Assembly: GCA_009746045.1 (NCBI GenBank)
Contig: RPFO01000079.1
Span: 4,602,238-4,666,237, forward strand
From: Mesostigma viride
Taxonomy: Eukaryota; Streptophyta; Mesostigmatophyceae; Mesostigmatales; Mesostigmataceae
Direction: 5' to 3'
DNA length: 64,000 nucleotides
Made by a program: the position numbers and the translations under genes. Below the pieces are notes generated by a model. It was not told the origin of the DNA and did not search any database. It saw only the letters and a list, made by a program, of their open reading frames with translations. Within the stretch, counting starts at the first letter, position 1, and each line of letters begins with the position of its first letter. Positions 43,891-56,009 of this stretch are shown here, piece by piece.

Positions 43891-44710
43891 CATCTGGAGT
43901 GTGGCTCATCATAGGCACACATGTACATGATTAAGTAAAGCGCGTGGCTTATAGCTGGGATAGTGCCTCTAGGAGGCGTACATGTACATGGCCACGGTCT
44001 ATCTATTTTACACTACTACTGCTGTATTCCCCTAAGCTGGGGCGTCTGGAGTCACACGAGGCATGCCATGATACAAAGACTCTGATTCATGACGGACGCT
44101 CGGAAAAACCTACGTTAAGGACCTGCCGGAGCATCCTGTAGACTGTGCCGTCGAGCCGAGCTGCCAGTTTGGGTGGGAGGGTCCACGCCAGCAGAGTCAT
44201 GTTCCTAATTAATTAATGACTTAATAGTAAGTACTCCGTGGCATTAATTAATTAATTAATTAGACTCGTGCTCCCGTTGTGGAGTCACGGAGCATTATAA
44301 CCCCGATGGATGGGTGGATGGGTGCAAACAGTCCTACCTGTCTAATCTATCTACCTCAGCTACCTATGTACAACATCTAAACAGCATTCTAACTACTGCC
44401 TATGCAGGGAGTTACTCTCTGCTGAGATGCCATGTGTACACCAGCTATAGCCTAGCCACATACCCAGTCCACCCCATATGTCATGCAGGCCTTCTAGGCC
44501 CTCTCCTCAAGCCCCCCCTGGGTGCGCCTGTGCTTGTTAAGGAGGCATGAACCATCATGGCGGTGCAGGTGCACCTTGTGCACCCAGAGGAGGTGATAGT
44601 TGTACATCCTCCACCTGCAGGTTGTAGCCCTGATTGTATTACAAACCCATAGATGCCCCTTTTCTCAGGGCTATGTGAACATTACATATGCTCCCAACGG
44701 AGCTATGATT
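43891..44710. mobile_element. Mosaic of short LINE pieces
   Basis: Includes the reverse hairpin 3' end at 44240-44295, the E-type 3' end at 44296-44400, and a forward 3' end ending in the long (AATT)n at 44711-44749. No gene. Confidence 0.5.
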
Positions 44711-45766
44711 TTAATTAATTAATTAATTAATTAATTAATTAATTAATTCTAACTACAACATCTAGCTAGACAGCCTCACGCTGCCCTAGGGGAGCTGTCT
44801 GGCGTGCCTCCCGCGGGTTTGCACACGCGGGCGCTTCCCCACAGGGGGGGGCTCGTTGTCCTCTATGACCTGGGCCCACTTGGCCTTGTCCATCATCTTC
44901 GTCCAAATCACGGAGAGGCCGAGGCCCCCTGGCCAGCATGTCCTCTACAAGCTGGTCTTTGAAGGTGCGGGCCTTGCGGCGTCTAACATCACTGGGCCCC
45001 GCCCACGTCAGGAGGTGCCGGCCAGGCTGAGCTGGTCGCAGTCCTGCGGGGGGGCCACGTTCACGAGGTGTCTACCTGGTTGGTGCGAGCTAAGTGCCCT
45101 AGCTACTAGCTGCAGGCGTCGCTGCTTAATGGTGCTGGTGATATATGGCATGCCCTGGTACAGGTCCTCATTGCGGACATGAGCAGCATATCCTACTCTG
45201 AAAATGGAACGCAGCATGTTGGTGACCGCGCCGTCCAGCTTGCGGGCTAGGTCGGCGGTGAGGGTCCACGTCTCGGCCCCATACGTGAGAACAGGAAGGA
45301 CGAGGACCTTGAACAGGTCTTGTTTCTCGATCTTGCCCAGGGGCTTGCGCCACAGGGCCCGGTACTGGCGTAAGCCGGCGTGCCAGGCGAGGGAGATGCG
45401 ATGGTCCACATCAACCTCGCAGCTGGGGAGCAGGCGGCCCAGCAGCTTGACGCGATCCCGATACAGGACTCGAGAGCCGTCGAGGAGATAGAGGGGTGGC
45501 GGTGAGTGGGTGAGCCCAACCGCCAGGGCCTCTGTCTTCTTGCTGACCTCAAGCCCCACTGCACGGGCCTCGATAGCTAGGCAGTCAAGCCAGGTCTGCA
45601 CGTGCCCAGTGTCCTCGAAGAGGGTGGTGTCGTCTGCGTAGATGATGTCTGCCAGCCGACTCCGTGGCATGCCCATGCGTATGACACACAAGTACTTACT
45701 TTCCAAGTGCAAGTATTCATCAATGTTCATGCAGGCATGAATTGGGCCCATGAATGGCTCACACAC
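44711..45766 (-). pseudogene. LINE ORF2 (reverse transcriptase palm to C-terminus) with 3' UTR and (AATT)n tail
   Basis: A 252-codon minus frame 45766-45008 is open: YADDTTLFEDTGHVQTWLDC carries the catalytic YADD, followed by VSKKTEALAVGL, the spacer LLPSCEVDVDHRISLAW, the thumb/connector YGAETWTLTADLARKLDGAV, and RNEDLYQGMPYITSTIKQRR. The N-terminal half is absent. It is the least damaged RT remnant in the window. Tail at 44711-44749. Confidence 0.8.
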
Positions 45767-45924
45767 CCCGTCTTACTTCGCCTATTCAAAAGGCCAGGTG
45801 GGCTAGGTAAGCAGACCACTAGTCATACGCATGCGTGCAGATGTCCCGAATGCATAGCATTACCTTTGGGAGTATCGTGGCTATAAGCCTGACATACTAC
45901 GTTGAGTATATAATACTCACTTGA

Positions 45925-46174
45925 CACTCCCGGCCAGTTAGGCTCGAAACACACGCCCTGATCAAGCATGCTGTTTCCGGCCCCACCGTCTAGGTCATCT
46001 AGTCGCTCTACACGTAAGCCAGCCATAAATTCAATGAACAAGGCTACACATTTCCATCACCGTTCATCTTCATCATCCTGAACGACTCGAACACGTGCGG
46101 ACAAGATAACGGCAGGCTCGAGCTACCATGGTCCGGATTCTACCGATTTCTGGCCTGCGCTGGTTGTCTCCTTG
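45925..46174 (-). mobile_element. tRNA-derived SINE, 250 bp, 17-bp TSD
   Basis: Flanked by ATATAATACTCACTTGA at 45908-45924 and 46175-46191. On the minus strand it runs from CAAGGAGACAACCAGCGC to CTGGCCGGGAGTG. A-box-like TGGTAGCTCGAGCCTG and B-box-like GTGTTCGAGTC lie about 35 bases apart. Second copy at 15312-15559. No A tail; the end is GGGAGTG. Confidence 0.82.
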
Positions 46175-46191
46175 ATATAATACTCACTTGA

Positions 46192-46522
46192 GGAAAGGTT
46201 ACTTTCCACAATTCAAGGCTTCTGCGCCAAAAATGCACTTAACGTCACTAGGGGGCGTAAAGTGAACGTCCCACCAATTGTGCTGACATACGGGGGCCGG
46301 CCTGGGTTCAGAAGCCCGTGCAAGGTTATGTGCGTGCATATGCTTGTGACTGCGTGCATGCAGCCCAGCCAGGCCGTGAATTTTTTGGCCCCGCGTGTTA
46401 TGTGCATGTCAGGCAAGCCAGGTCCTGCCATGGCGACCATGTGTTACACAGTGCTTTTGGCTCCTGCATTACCCCTTGGAAGCCTATTCGAGACACCACA
46501 ACGATGGACCTTGTCAGCCATG
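46192..46522. other. 3' flank of RNF10-like gene
   Basis: No gene recognised; ordinary GC content. Confidence 0.4.
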
Positions 46523-49500
46523 CTATGAGCGCCCACGAACGGCCCCCAGAGAGAGCAACACCACCCCCCGACCCTTCTTCTTCTTGGCCTCCGCCGGGGG
46601 GGGGGGCGCTGCTGGCTCAGCAGCCACGCCGCCACCCAGTACCGCTGCGACCCCACTCATGTCTTGGCCCGTGGCCCAGGTGCCTGGTCGATTGCCACCT
46701 GGAGCCCCAACCCCAGGACCTGTCCCTGGGCCGGTTCCCCACGCACCAGGCTTCCCCGTGCCAGCCCCTGGCTTGACAGGTCCCTGGGGGGGGGATCGGC
46801 TGGCCACCATGGCCGCCCACCCGTGTCCATTGCCCGGGCTGCGGGCCGGCTCCTTCCCTGATGCGGTGCTGTCCGCCGCGTACCCCATGCGGGTGATTCG
46901 CGAAAACGAATGCTGGCCCACAGGGGGGGAGGACGCCACGGGCTGGCCGCGGGGGTTGCCGTCCGACGAACCCCCACCCTGCCTTTGCCCATTCCCCCTG
47001 GCGACCCCCCTGGCAGGGACAGCCACGCCGCCCGCCGCTTGCTCCCCAACGTCATCCCCTATGCCTGCAGCATCAGCATGACTCGCGCCTGGCCCCCCGG
47101 CCGCGTCGCCACCAATGCGAGGGAACGCATCCTCAGATGCCAGCTCAGCGGCCGAGACTGCGATCTCAGGGTCCACCCACGTACCCGCGTCCCCCGCCCC
47201 GCTGCCGCCACCTGTCGTGGACGACGAGAGTTCTGGAAATAGATGCATGGGCAGCACCGCGCCTGCTCGCCGCGCCTCCTCGGCGGCTCGAGCCTCAGCG
47301 CTCTCCCTCATCTCCACCGCTTTCTGCCGCCGCCGCCGCGCCTCCCGCTGCTTCGTCTCGTCCGCGAATGCGGCCACCGTTGCGGGCGACAGCATTCCCT
47401 TGAGGTCCAGCTCCGCCCACCAGAACGAGGACCCCAGCGGGAGGTGGTGGAGGAAGTGGTACCGCCGCCGGCAATCCTCGTCTACACGGCAACTCTCCAT
47501 CTCCACCACGGTACCCGCAATCTGCGGTGGAAGCGAGGCCGCGTCACCAAACTCCCTCAGCAGGCAGCGGTTGTTCAGCGGGTGGATGAACACCAGCTGG
47601 CCCACGTGCTCCTGATAAAAATAGTACTCGGGCAAAGGCGCGCTGGCGCCCCGTGAAGGTCTCCCAGGGCCACCACCCCTCCTGTGCCCATCACGCTGGC
47701 TACGCGCACCGCCCCTGTGGTCCTGGCCCTCGCCGGCCCCATCCCTGCCATGTTGGGGGGGTGAGGGGGCTGTGGCTGTGCCACTTGAACAGCCGGCGGT
47801 GCCCGCATCCTGGCTAACCCCCTCACCCGCCGGGGGTGCCGCATCCCCTACCCCCCCGCGCACACGTGAAGAACAACCCCCATCCGTGGGCCCGTCCCCA
47901 CCCTCCCACCCTCCGCACTCCACCCCCGCCTCCCTCCCTTCCTGCTCCACCCTCTCCGCAAGGTGCGTCAACGCCGCGTCCAGCCACAGAACCGCCTCGT
48001 TCGCCGCCCCCATGGCCCCGTTGCCGCCATCCCCGACCGCCGCCGTGACTGCCGCCTGCAACTGCTGTCGCTCATCACTGCGCACCTCCCTCAGGAACTG
48101 CCCCTGCGCGTCCAGCATCGTGAACTTTGCGAATCGCGCGTCGGGGTGGCCGCAGATAAGCACGCCGCCGGGGCCGATGAGCCGCCGAACGCGGGGAGCC
48201 TCCTCAACCTCCTTCACACACAGAAACTCCTCAACCTCCGTCACGTGAGAAGACTCCCCAACCTCCTTGCTGCGGGAAGCCTCCTCTTCGTGATCAGCCG
48301 CGCCCTCACTTGCCCCGCCCACATACGCATGGCCACCCTTGCTTGCACTCATGCTTGCCTCTGCAGGCATCTTGGTTCCACTGGCATCTGCACCGCCCCC
48401 CTGGCCACACCCTGGCCTCTCTTGCCCCGTCCCTGTCCCGATGGGGCCCTTCCCATCTAATCGCAAAAACTCGACCTCACCCTTACCGCCCTCCTCGTCC
48501 GGACGGCCCGTCACCTCGGGCCCGCTGCCATCTGCCACAACGGCCGCCTCGTTCCCCCCATCACCCGGCCCCGGCCCCGCCCCCGCCCCTGCCCCCGCCT
48601 CCTTCCCCCCATGACCTGCACATGCCCCTGCCCCCTCTGCCCTACGACCCGAATGCTGCCCCAACCCCACCACGGCCTCGGGGAAGAGGGAGTCCCTCGC
48701 GCGCCGCAGCAGGCGGAAGCGCGCGGGGGACCCTTCTGCTAGCGCCACCACCGTGCGAAGCTGCACGGAGCGCAGGTCGGCCGCGCAGACGAGCTCAAAG
48801 CAGAGCGCGCAGCGCTGGTAGCCAGACTTGGCGTAGGACAGGTGGGCGAGCGCGCAGGGCCAGCAGAAGATGTGGCCACAGCGGGTGACCTGGTGGCGAG
48901 GGGGGGGGGGGGAGGCACAGGGGGGCGTATGCGGGTGCGAGGAAGGAGGGCCCGAGCACATGGGCGCGAGCACAAGCAGGTAAAATGTTAGGGGGATGGT
49001 CCAGTAGAGATTTACCTCTGACTCTGACATAAGTTCAGCCAATTTTCTATCACCTAGCTGAACTAGTACCTTTGGAAGCCTCACCCACCCAATCCCCCTG
49101 GGTGCGAGGGGGGCAGGCACACAAGCATTAGCATGGTAATGTCACCGCACAGGCTGGTACGCACCGGAGCTGCTCACTATGGCGATCGCGAAGGAAGGCA
49201 TGCCGTACAGGCTATGATTCGTTTCTCATTCTAAACGCTTTGTTTCCTGTTGAATAGGATAACGTCACCCTGCACGTCCTGACAGACAAGAGCGATGATG
49301 AATCAGAATGACACTACTTTTTAACCAAATGCTGTCGCCAGTTCCGTGGAAAACGCTGAACCCGTCTGAATTCCTGCCCAAATCGTGACGTAAGGATATC
49401 TGGCATCCGCTACTCTTATATGCACCTAGCATACACTAATATGCGGGAGGCCCAATATACCTAGGCTTCGCGTGAGCCACCCACTCCCAGGGGGGTCGGA

Positions 49501-50372
49501 TGGGCCGAATCTAGACATGCATATACGGGAAGCCTAGTAAGAAAGCAGCCCAAGCTATCAACCCGAATTGCCACAGGAACTCTTTGCCGCTGAGCAGTTC
49601 TGATAGTTGGAGAATTTCGTGCGTGTGAAGTAAACCCATTGTGTACTTCGGCCATTAATTTTGGCACTTGTGGATCTCCAACAGTGAGATGCGTGGGTGA
49701 CGCCGACCTGCAGAAGATGAAATATCAGTGCAGTTGCCAGATAAATGCCTGTGAAAAAAGGCTGGGGACCACCACAGGTCCATGGGCTGCTGCAATTATG
49801 TAACGCAGATTCTACTATAGGGTATTTGCTTCAATAAAATTTGACCTCGACACATCCAGGTCAGGACTTACTTGGGGAGCGACCGGCGGCGAGAGGCAGA
49901 GAGGGCACACGTACGGCTCGACATCCGTGGCAGAGTAATCTACCAGGGCGATTGTGTCCCAATCCAGCACGGCATCCGACGAGTGCAGCCGGCTCATCGC
50001 GGCGTCCCATCGCACGACGAAATGGAAGTTGGTGGCCAAAAACTTCTCCTTGTTGAAAGGGTGCGCCACCTTAGCTTTGCGAGGCGGAGGTTTGCGTTGC
50101 TGCGGCGTGGTTGCTCGCTCTCCCCTGCTCTCGTACTTAAATTTAAGAAGATGATTCGCGTGGTCGCCCTGCAGGCGCCTGCCACTGGACTGGTTGCTTG
50201 GCCTCCTCTGCTGCTTGTCACCACCGCCTTGAAATCCATTTGTTGGGGCTCCCTCAGGACGCCAGGGCAACTCTATCGCACTTTGCACTTCCCCACCTCC
50301 AGCGGCAATTGCAGCCTCCGTCGCTTCCCCGCTAGGCCTCACGCTCTCGGGTGCAGAGGAAATGTCATCCAT
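46523..50372 (-). CDS. RNF10: RNF10-type RING finger protein, 955 aa, 2 exons
   Basis: Exons 50372-49872 and 48889-46523 (TAG); donor GTAAGT, acceptor CACCAG, phase 0. ATG at 50372 is the first in frame. RNF10 proteins are RING E3 ubiquitin ligases; animal RNF10 acts on small ribosomal subunit proteins of stalled ribosomes. N-terminal conserved block: HLLKFKY, FNKEKFLATNFHFVVR, VLDWDTIALV. The C3HC4 RING is split by the intron: CPLC (156-159), CGHIFCWPC (171-179), CALC (194-197), all eight ligands present. A long Gly/Ala/Glu-rich insert follows. Family blocks resume at YYFYQEHVGQLVFIHPLNNR, LLREFGD and RYHFLHHLPLGSSFWWAELD, then a basic helix (ADETKQREARRRRQKAVEM). The end KKKKGRGVVLLSLGAVRGRS matches the family's terminal motif. 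The protein is longer than usual because of the insert. Confidence 0.9.
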
Positions 50373-52670
50373 CTCAGGCGAGCAATGTGCTGCCGAAAGA
50401 AATTTACAAGGCACCTGTCTCGCCAAGCATGCTAACAGAGTTCCTTAGATGTAATATTCGTATCCGATTGATTGATTGATTGTTATATCATTAAATTCTA
50501 AAACAGATCGATTTGATTCATCGATGATGGTGGAATGTGGCGAAATTAAGGACATAACCACAACTCGTTAGGACGTCATGACTCATGAGTCATGACCCCG
50601 TCCGTGATTGATGGGGAACCGTATCCAGCCAAACAGGTCGCGCGCGCTGGAAAGGCGGGATTTCTCGAGGCAGTGTTTTGTTGAGAATTCTGACAACAGT
50701 CACTTCAGTCCTGCAACCAGTTGACGCTATTGGCGAGAAACCGGGCCACCGTAGCAGAAAGCTGCGAGTGCAGAAATGTTAATCATCCCACGGTCCTAAA
50801 TTTAGGACTTTGTCCTAAATCGTCCTAGTGGTCACTATAACCGAGGTACCGGGGGGGGAGGGTCACTATATGGACCGTACCCCATGTGGACCGTACCCGG
50901 CATGATGTACCCGACCCGTGGTACCGGCACATGGTACCCGGATTCCGTACCCGGGTACCGGGTATAATGGCGGGAAAGTAGGTACCTCGACCAAAAATAT
51001 AACCGATTTTGGAGCGAAAAAGTGGGTGCGGGAATGAAGTGAGGTGGATATGGCGACCTGACAATCGTGGCCGGCGTTTTCACGTGCGTTTATCATTTCG
51101 GGCGCCCAGTAGCAAAAACGAAAGGTTGTTAGTTATGCTTAAAGGCTGTGAATATTTTCTGCGCAAGTTTTTATGTGTAGCGCTGTATCACAGCGGCACA
51201 ACACAAATGGGTCGCAGATCGCCTGCTCGCGGAGGGTCGATTTTGGCACAAACATGTTAGTGTATTAGCAATGGTGGTGCGAATCAAGCCAGGAAATTTT
51301 TGTGGACGATTTTTATTATAGTCTGGAGTTTAGAAACGGAGTATTTGACATGGGAGCGCCTGGGCCGTGATATTCTTGCCCGATTTCCATTGTCGACCAT
51401 GTTTTAGGGACGTTCAGGCTGGGCAGCGAGCGCACCTTATAGGTCTTCACTTTCGGTATTTCTTGGACCTAGAACGCAGCACAAGCGTGGTTTATATCAT
51501 TGTCGAACCGGTTGGCCAGCTTTGGTGCGCTCAGCTCTCGGAAAGCTGACCTCGCTGCGGATTTCAGCGACTTTTTTGCAACCATCTGGAATGAGGCGAC
51601 GTAAGTAGCAGGTAAGTGCCGGGTTGTCCTAGATCATGAGTGTAACTGGCAACGCTGTCGTGGTGTTTTGAGTCAGCCAGCTATGCCTAAAAAGAGGGGA
51701 CGCTCTCTGTGCACATAACTGTCACACATAGTTGGTTTACGTCATACAATTTTTTACGTCTCTATCTTCGTCGTCCGCTGCAGCTAAAACACACATGCGT
51801 AAGAGCAGTTTTACTCATGTGTTAGTTATAAACCATGGTCCTATGGCCTGCAGTCGTTCAGGGTGTTCTCAGACAGTATATACAGTATGGTTTACGTGTT
51901 ACATGCACCCTGAATTCGCTCACAAAGCGTTGCATGTTAGCACAACGTTGTTTTGTAACTTGATTTGGCTGCATTCATGTGTTAGTTGCAATGCAAATGC
52001 AATGTTTTTTCATCGCTGGGTGGTGGCCAGCATGTCCGTGATGTCAAAGAAGGTTTGGCATATGCTTAGAGAAAGTTTACCGCAAGGTGGGCCATGTTCA
52101 AGCCGGGCAACCTCAGCAACCATGCAACCCTATATTGCATTACCTGCACCATCTGTGACACCGTTAATCACGCGTATATATAGAGGCAGCCACAGCAGGG
52201 TATGGCCTTGTTATACGCTGCCCCGCCATCCCAAGGCCTCGTAGGGTCCCCTAGCGCTTGTAAGATGCTCAAGGGACCGTGTGGATAGCATGGTCATGCG
52301 TTGACAATAATTGGTCCTAATGGTCCTAAAACCCACATTTTGGCCAAATTCGCGCTTTGAGGTCTGGCAGGTGGCAGGGCCCATTCATGCACTAAATGTA
52401 ATTATTTGACCCCAGGTTTTTGATAGAAACTAAAAAAGTGTGTTATCTGTCATGGGCACGAATGCCAGGGTCAAATTTTAATGTTTGCATATATATTTTT
52501 TAATTCCACTTGGTCCTAAATTTAGGACTTTTACTGGGAAGATGGACAGAAAGGTACACAAACCTTTTGGCGAATGAGTTAGTTTTTGGCCCAAAATGTA
52601 TCAGATTCCGACCATTTTCGACCCCTATCCTTGCCCTATCTTCCATTTTTGAACCATGGTTTGGCTTCCA
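50373..52670. other. AT-richer intergenic region with no recognised gene
   Basis: Holds a GTACC-rich inverted repeat at 50842-50990. A 16-bp palindrome, GTCCTAAATTTAGGAC, occurs near 50800 and again near 52513. Short frames (for example 51732-52244) resemble no family. No promoter or RNA gene could be supported. Confidence 0.4.
50840..50992. repeat. GTACC-rich inverted repeat
   Basis: Arms CGAGGTACC (50842) and GGTACCTCG (50984). The interior contains about nine GTAC cores in 150 bp (CCGTACCC, GGTACCGG, ATGTACCCG). Lies about 470 bp upstream of the RNF10-like ATG. Confidence 0.6.
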
Positions 52671-52671
52671 T

Positions 52672-52816
52672 GTTAGTTACAGTCATTTACCGCGTTACGT
52701 ACTTACGTTTCGTATTTAAAGGTTGCGTTACGTCGTTAAGTTGCGACGCCGAAGTTTGGGCGGCGACCGCAACTTAAGCATCGGTGCCGTCGCAACTTAA
52801 CGCGGTAACTAATGAC
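52672..52816. mobile_element. MITE with TTACCGCGTTA ends
   Basis: Ends ACAGTCATTTACCGCGTTA (left) and the inverse of AGTCATTAGTTACCGCGTTA (right). The interior has inverted GTTGCGACGCCG/CGCAACTTAA segments. A shorter relative lies at 55926-56009. Confidence 0.6.
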
Positions 52817-53239
52817 TCAATTTACTCAATTTGTAGTTGTCAGTCTGGTGTCACTGAGGGCATTTTTGGCCGCGAAGGCTTGGCGAAGGAGGCAACTTTT
52901 TGCCAATAATAATTATTCTTTTAGGCTCCGGACCCGCTATATATGTCATGGCTCGGCAGTTAAGCCGGCGGCCGGGCCGGCAAAATACCGGCGCACTAAC
53001 TGAAGCTCCAGGCAACTGACTCCGTCCGCGGTGAGTCCGCGCGTATTGATTTCTCGCGGGCCTGCGCTGGCGGTCGGTTGTCTCCTTGATACCAGGCGGT
53101 ATGGTGGGAAAACAGGAAAATGGACTTTGGGCGGCTTTGGTCATCATGCAGCTGCAGTTGGCCGGTCCGGTCGGGCTCAAGTGACGAGCGCTGACGAATG
53201 CCGTGCACTATAGAGGTCCGTGAGAGGAGGGGTGGAATT

Positions 53240-54530
53240 TATTATTAATTCATTTATGAATTAATAACATAACTCCGTAGGGAGGAATAAATTAAATTAA
53301 ATTACTGAAATTAAATTATAACTGACATGCCTCCGTTGGGAGATCATGTAGCACATATTCCCGCCACTATGATGCGGGATGGGTGGAGTGTCCAGACTCA
53401 GTGGAGGAAGCCGCGTAATCGAACTAACCTAACTCTAAGCTATCTAGTCTAGAAAAGCCTAACTACACTACTCATCAAAACGCCTCCTCCTCTTGGGGCC
53501 GGGGGGAGTGGGCTTGCCCACAGCCTGGCCGTCTGGCGCGGTGTGAGCCTTGACAATCTTCTGCCACCGCGTCTTGTTCTGCATGGCATGCAGTCCAAAG
53601 ACGGGAGAGAGAGTGGATGCGGTGTTCAAACTGGGCTGGGACCACTAGGTCGTCCAGCAACATCTGGATGTAGTTCGTGACAGGTTTCCCTACCCTTTTG
53701 GGCATGCCCTTGGGGCCTGGCCAGGTCAGAATGTGCCGCGCCCTGGCTGGCCAAGCCGCTGCATGGGGGCCTGCCAGACCAAGGGCGCGGTGTCGACCTG
53801 GCTGGTGCGAGCAAGGTGTCCTACAAATGCTCTCCTACGCTGCCTAATCTCATCCGAAATACGAGACATACCATGATACAAAGACTCTAATGACGGGCGC
53901 TTGGAAAACCCTATGTTAAGGACCTGTCGGAGCATCCTGTAAACCGTGCCGTTGACTGAGCCTAGCTGCCAGTGTGGGTGTGAGTGTCCACGCCTCGGCG
54001 CCATACGTGAGCACCGTGAGGATGAGGACCTTGAAGAGCATGCCGCTTCCGGTGCTCGCCCAGGCCCGGCTTCGAGCGCCAGTAGGTGTTGAGCGAACGG
54101 AGCCTGGCCCAGGCCAGGCCGATGCGGGTGTCCACATCATCTGCAGTGTCAGGGAGCCAACTCCCCAACAGTTTGAAGCGATCGCGGAACGGGACGTCGA
54201 TCCGTCCCGTCGAGCAGGCCTGCGCAGCAGCGGTCAGGTGTACTGGAGGCCTCAATCACTGGTCATCGCCTGAGTCAGTTGAGTTTTCACACTAATCTCC
54301 TTAACCCCACCGCCCTGGCCTCCAGGCCCAGACAGTCCAGCCAGGTCTGAATGTGCTCGGGGCTCGCGATGAGGGTGGTGTCATCCGCATAAATCAGGTC
54401 GGCCAGGCGGTAGCCAGGTTTAACCCCGCCGTGCGCGCTCTCGTTAAGGATGTCCAAGCCTGGCTCGAACCCCTTAAGAGCAGTAGTAAAGCGCGCACGT
54501 GCCCGAGGGAGGATATGTAACACATATCCC
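53240..54530 (-). pseudogene. LINE ORF2 C-terminal half with 3' end, degraded
   Basis: Minus-strand pieces: LADLIYADDTTLIASPEHIQ (YADD box, about 54420-54360), FRDRFKLLGSWLPDTADDVD, TYGAEAWTLTPTLAARL, MSRISDEIRQRRRAFVGHLA, GKPVTNYIQMLLDDLVVPAQ. Frames shift several times. The 3' UTR is 53330-53480 and AATT-rich tails lie at 53240-53320. Confidence 0.7.
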
Positions 54531-54639
54531 TGAGAAGGGGCTTATGGTTTTTAATACATTCTAGGCGACAACAAGATTGTCCAGGCTCACACGCCAGCCC
54601 CTGTGGGCAAGCTAGGCCCCCCCCAACAGGAACTTCCCC

Positions 54640-54800
54640 TTGAAGGGGCGTTTTGCTGAGTAGTGTAATTAGGATTTTCTACTAGACTAGATAGCTTAGA
54701 GTTAGGTTAGTTCGATTACGCGGCTTCCTCCACTCACCCACCCATCAAGGAATATGTGTTGCATGCTCTCCCAACGGAGGCATGAACATTATAATTTAAT
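54640..54800 (+). mobile_element. LINE 3' end, forward
   Basis: GGGGCGTTTTGCTGAGTAGT through CTCCCAACGGAGGCATGAAC, the forward version of the 3' end at 53330-53480. Confidence 0.6.
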
Positions 54801-55305
54801 GTCGACAACCTGAAGGTGGTGGGTGTAAGCTGCCACCACTGACCTACTCGGGGTAGTGCACAGCTGAGACCTGTGCACCTGCACCATGCACCATTAATTA
54901 ATAATTAATTAATAAGCACGTGACTGCGTCACGTGGGTGCCAATACAGAGTAAAGGAACCTTCAACCCTATATACACAGTGAGAAGGAGGGAGGGCGCCC
55001 TAGCTTCTCTCACTGCCGCAGGTGGGCAGGCCACAGAGCGCTCTCTCCACGGCATGGTGCCGGGGCGCAACACTGTGGGTGCAATACAACCAGTGCAATA
55101 CCATAGGTAGGCTGACGCATAGCTTATGCTACAAATGTGAGGTGGGCTCAAGACGTCGGCTAATTAAGGCGCAAGCTGATGGCCACAAGGTGCCAGAGCT
55201 AATTGAAGGTACTATAACGCTGTGCGCTAATATCGTTTCAAGTGCTGTAATGCCTAAGCTATCCCATCATCGATTGCCCCCATCTAGACAACTAGCTGGA
55301 GTGCT
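54801..55305. other. Intergenic, no gene; segment resembling an RSH1 intron
   Basis: TAAAGGAACCTTCAACCC ... CCCTAGCTTCTCTCA near 54950-55015 resembles 1525-1595 in the RSH1 intron (TAAAGGAACCTTGGATTC ... ACTAGCTTCTCTCA), suggesting a dispersed repeat. Confidence 0.4.
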
Positions 55306-55720
55306 CTATCCCGGGGAAGCCCGGGGGGGCTTCCACAGTTTCTTGTTGACATAGAGGTCCCCGCCCCGCCAGTACACTTGGGGCTTCTCGGGGTTGGTCT
55401 TGTGGCGGATGTAGTCGGGCCACTGATCGCGGCGTTGCTGCTGCTGGGCTGGCGTCAGGTCGTCGTCAAGCGACCAGGAGGTGTCCACCAGCTTCTTGCG
55501 GCGAGAGAGGAACCGAACTCGGGCTGTGATGTCGCTGAAGGTGAGGACCACTGGAGGAGGGGGCCCAGCCTTGGCCCGTGGACCATGCACCATGTATTCC
55601 AGCATCCATGCAAAGTTGTGGACATGGGGTGGAAGATGATCATGGCTAAGCATGGCGGGCTAGGGAATGATGGCATCTCTGACAGCAGAGAGTGGCTCTC
55701 TGCATGGGCAAAGCATGGCT
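55306..55720 (-). mobile_element. LINE ORF1 C-terminal domain fragment
   Basis: A 115-codon minus frame, with FLSRRKKLVDTSWSLDDDLT, QQQQRRDQWPDYIRHKTNPE and PQVYWRGGDLYVNKKLWKPP. The downstream piece at 55615-55715 is the common LINE 3' UTR. Confidence 0.65.
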
Positions 55721-55925
55721 GACGGCTAGTCATAGCGGATGCAGTAAGGCTGGCGCCCCCGGCCATGGTCCAGTGAGAGCCCACTGACAACAGATAGATA
55801 GGCTTGGAACACATTTAGAGGCGCCGGTTTGGGAGATTATAAAGGCCTCTCCCGGAGCCTGAGGGTTTTTAGGGGCATACCCAGGGTTAACCCACAACCC
55901 CAGGGGTGGGATGCTAGCCTAGTTC

Positions 55926-56009
55926 TACCGTTAAGTTGCGTTACCGCGTTTAAAAGTTGCGACGCCGAACTGTATGCGTCGATCGCAACTTAACGCGGTA
56001 ATGACTGTA
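55926..56009. mobile_element. Short hairpin MITE related to 52672-52816
   Basis: TTACCGCGTT at 55941 and AACGCGGTAA near 56000 bracket AAAGTTGCGACG/CGCAACTT arms, forming a near-complete palindrome. Confidence 0.6.

Noticed and set aside
50798-52530. Transposon bounded by GTCCTAAATTTAGGAC
   Set aside because: The 16-bp sequence is itself a palindrome, flanks are not duplicated, and no coding capacity was seen, so boundaries cannot be claimed.
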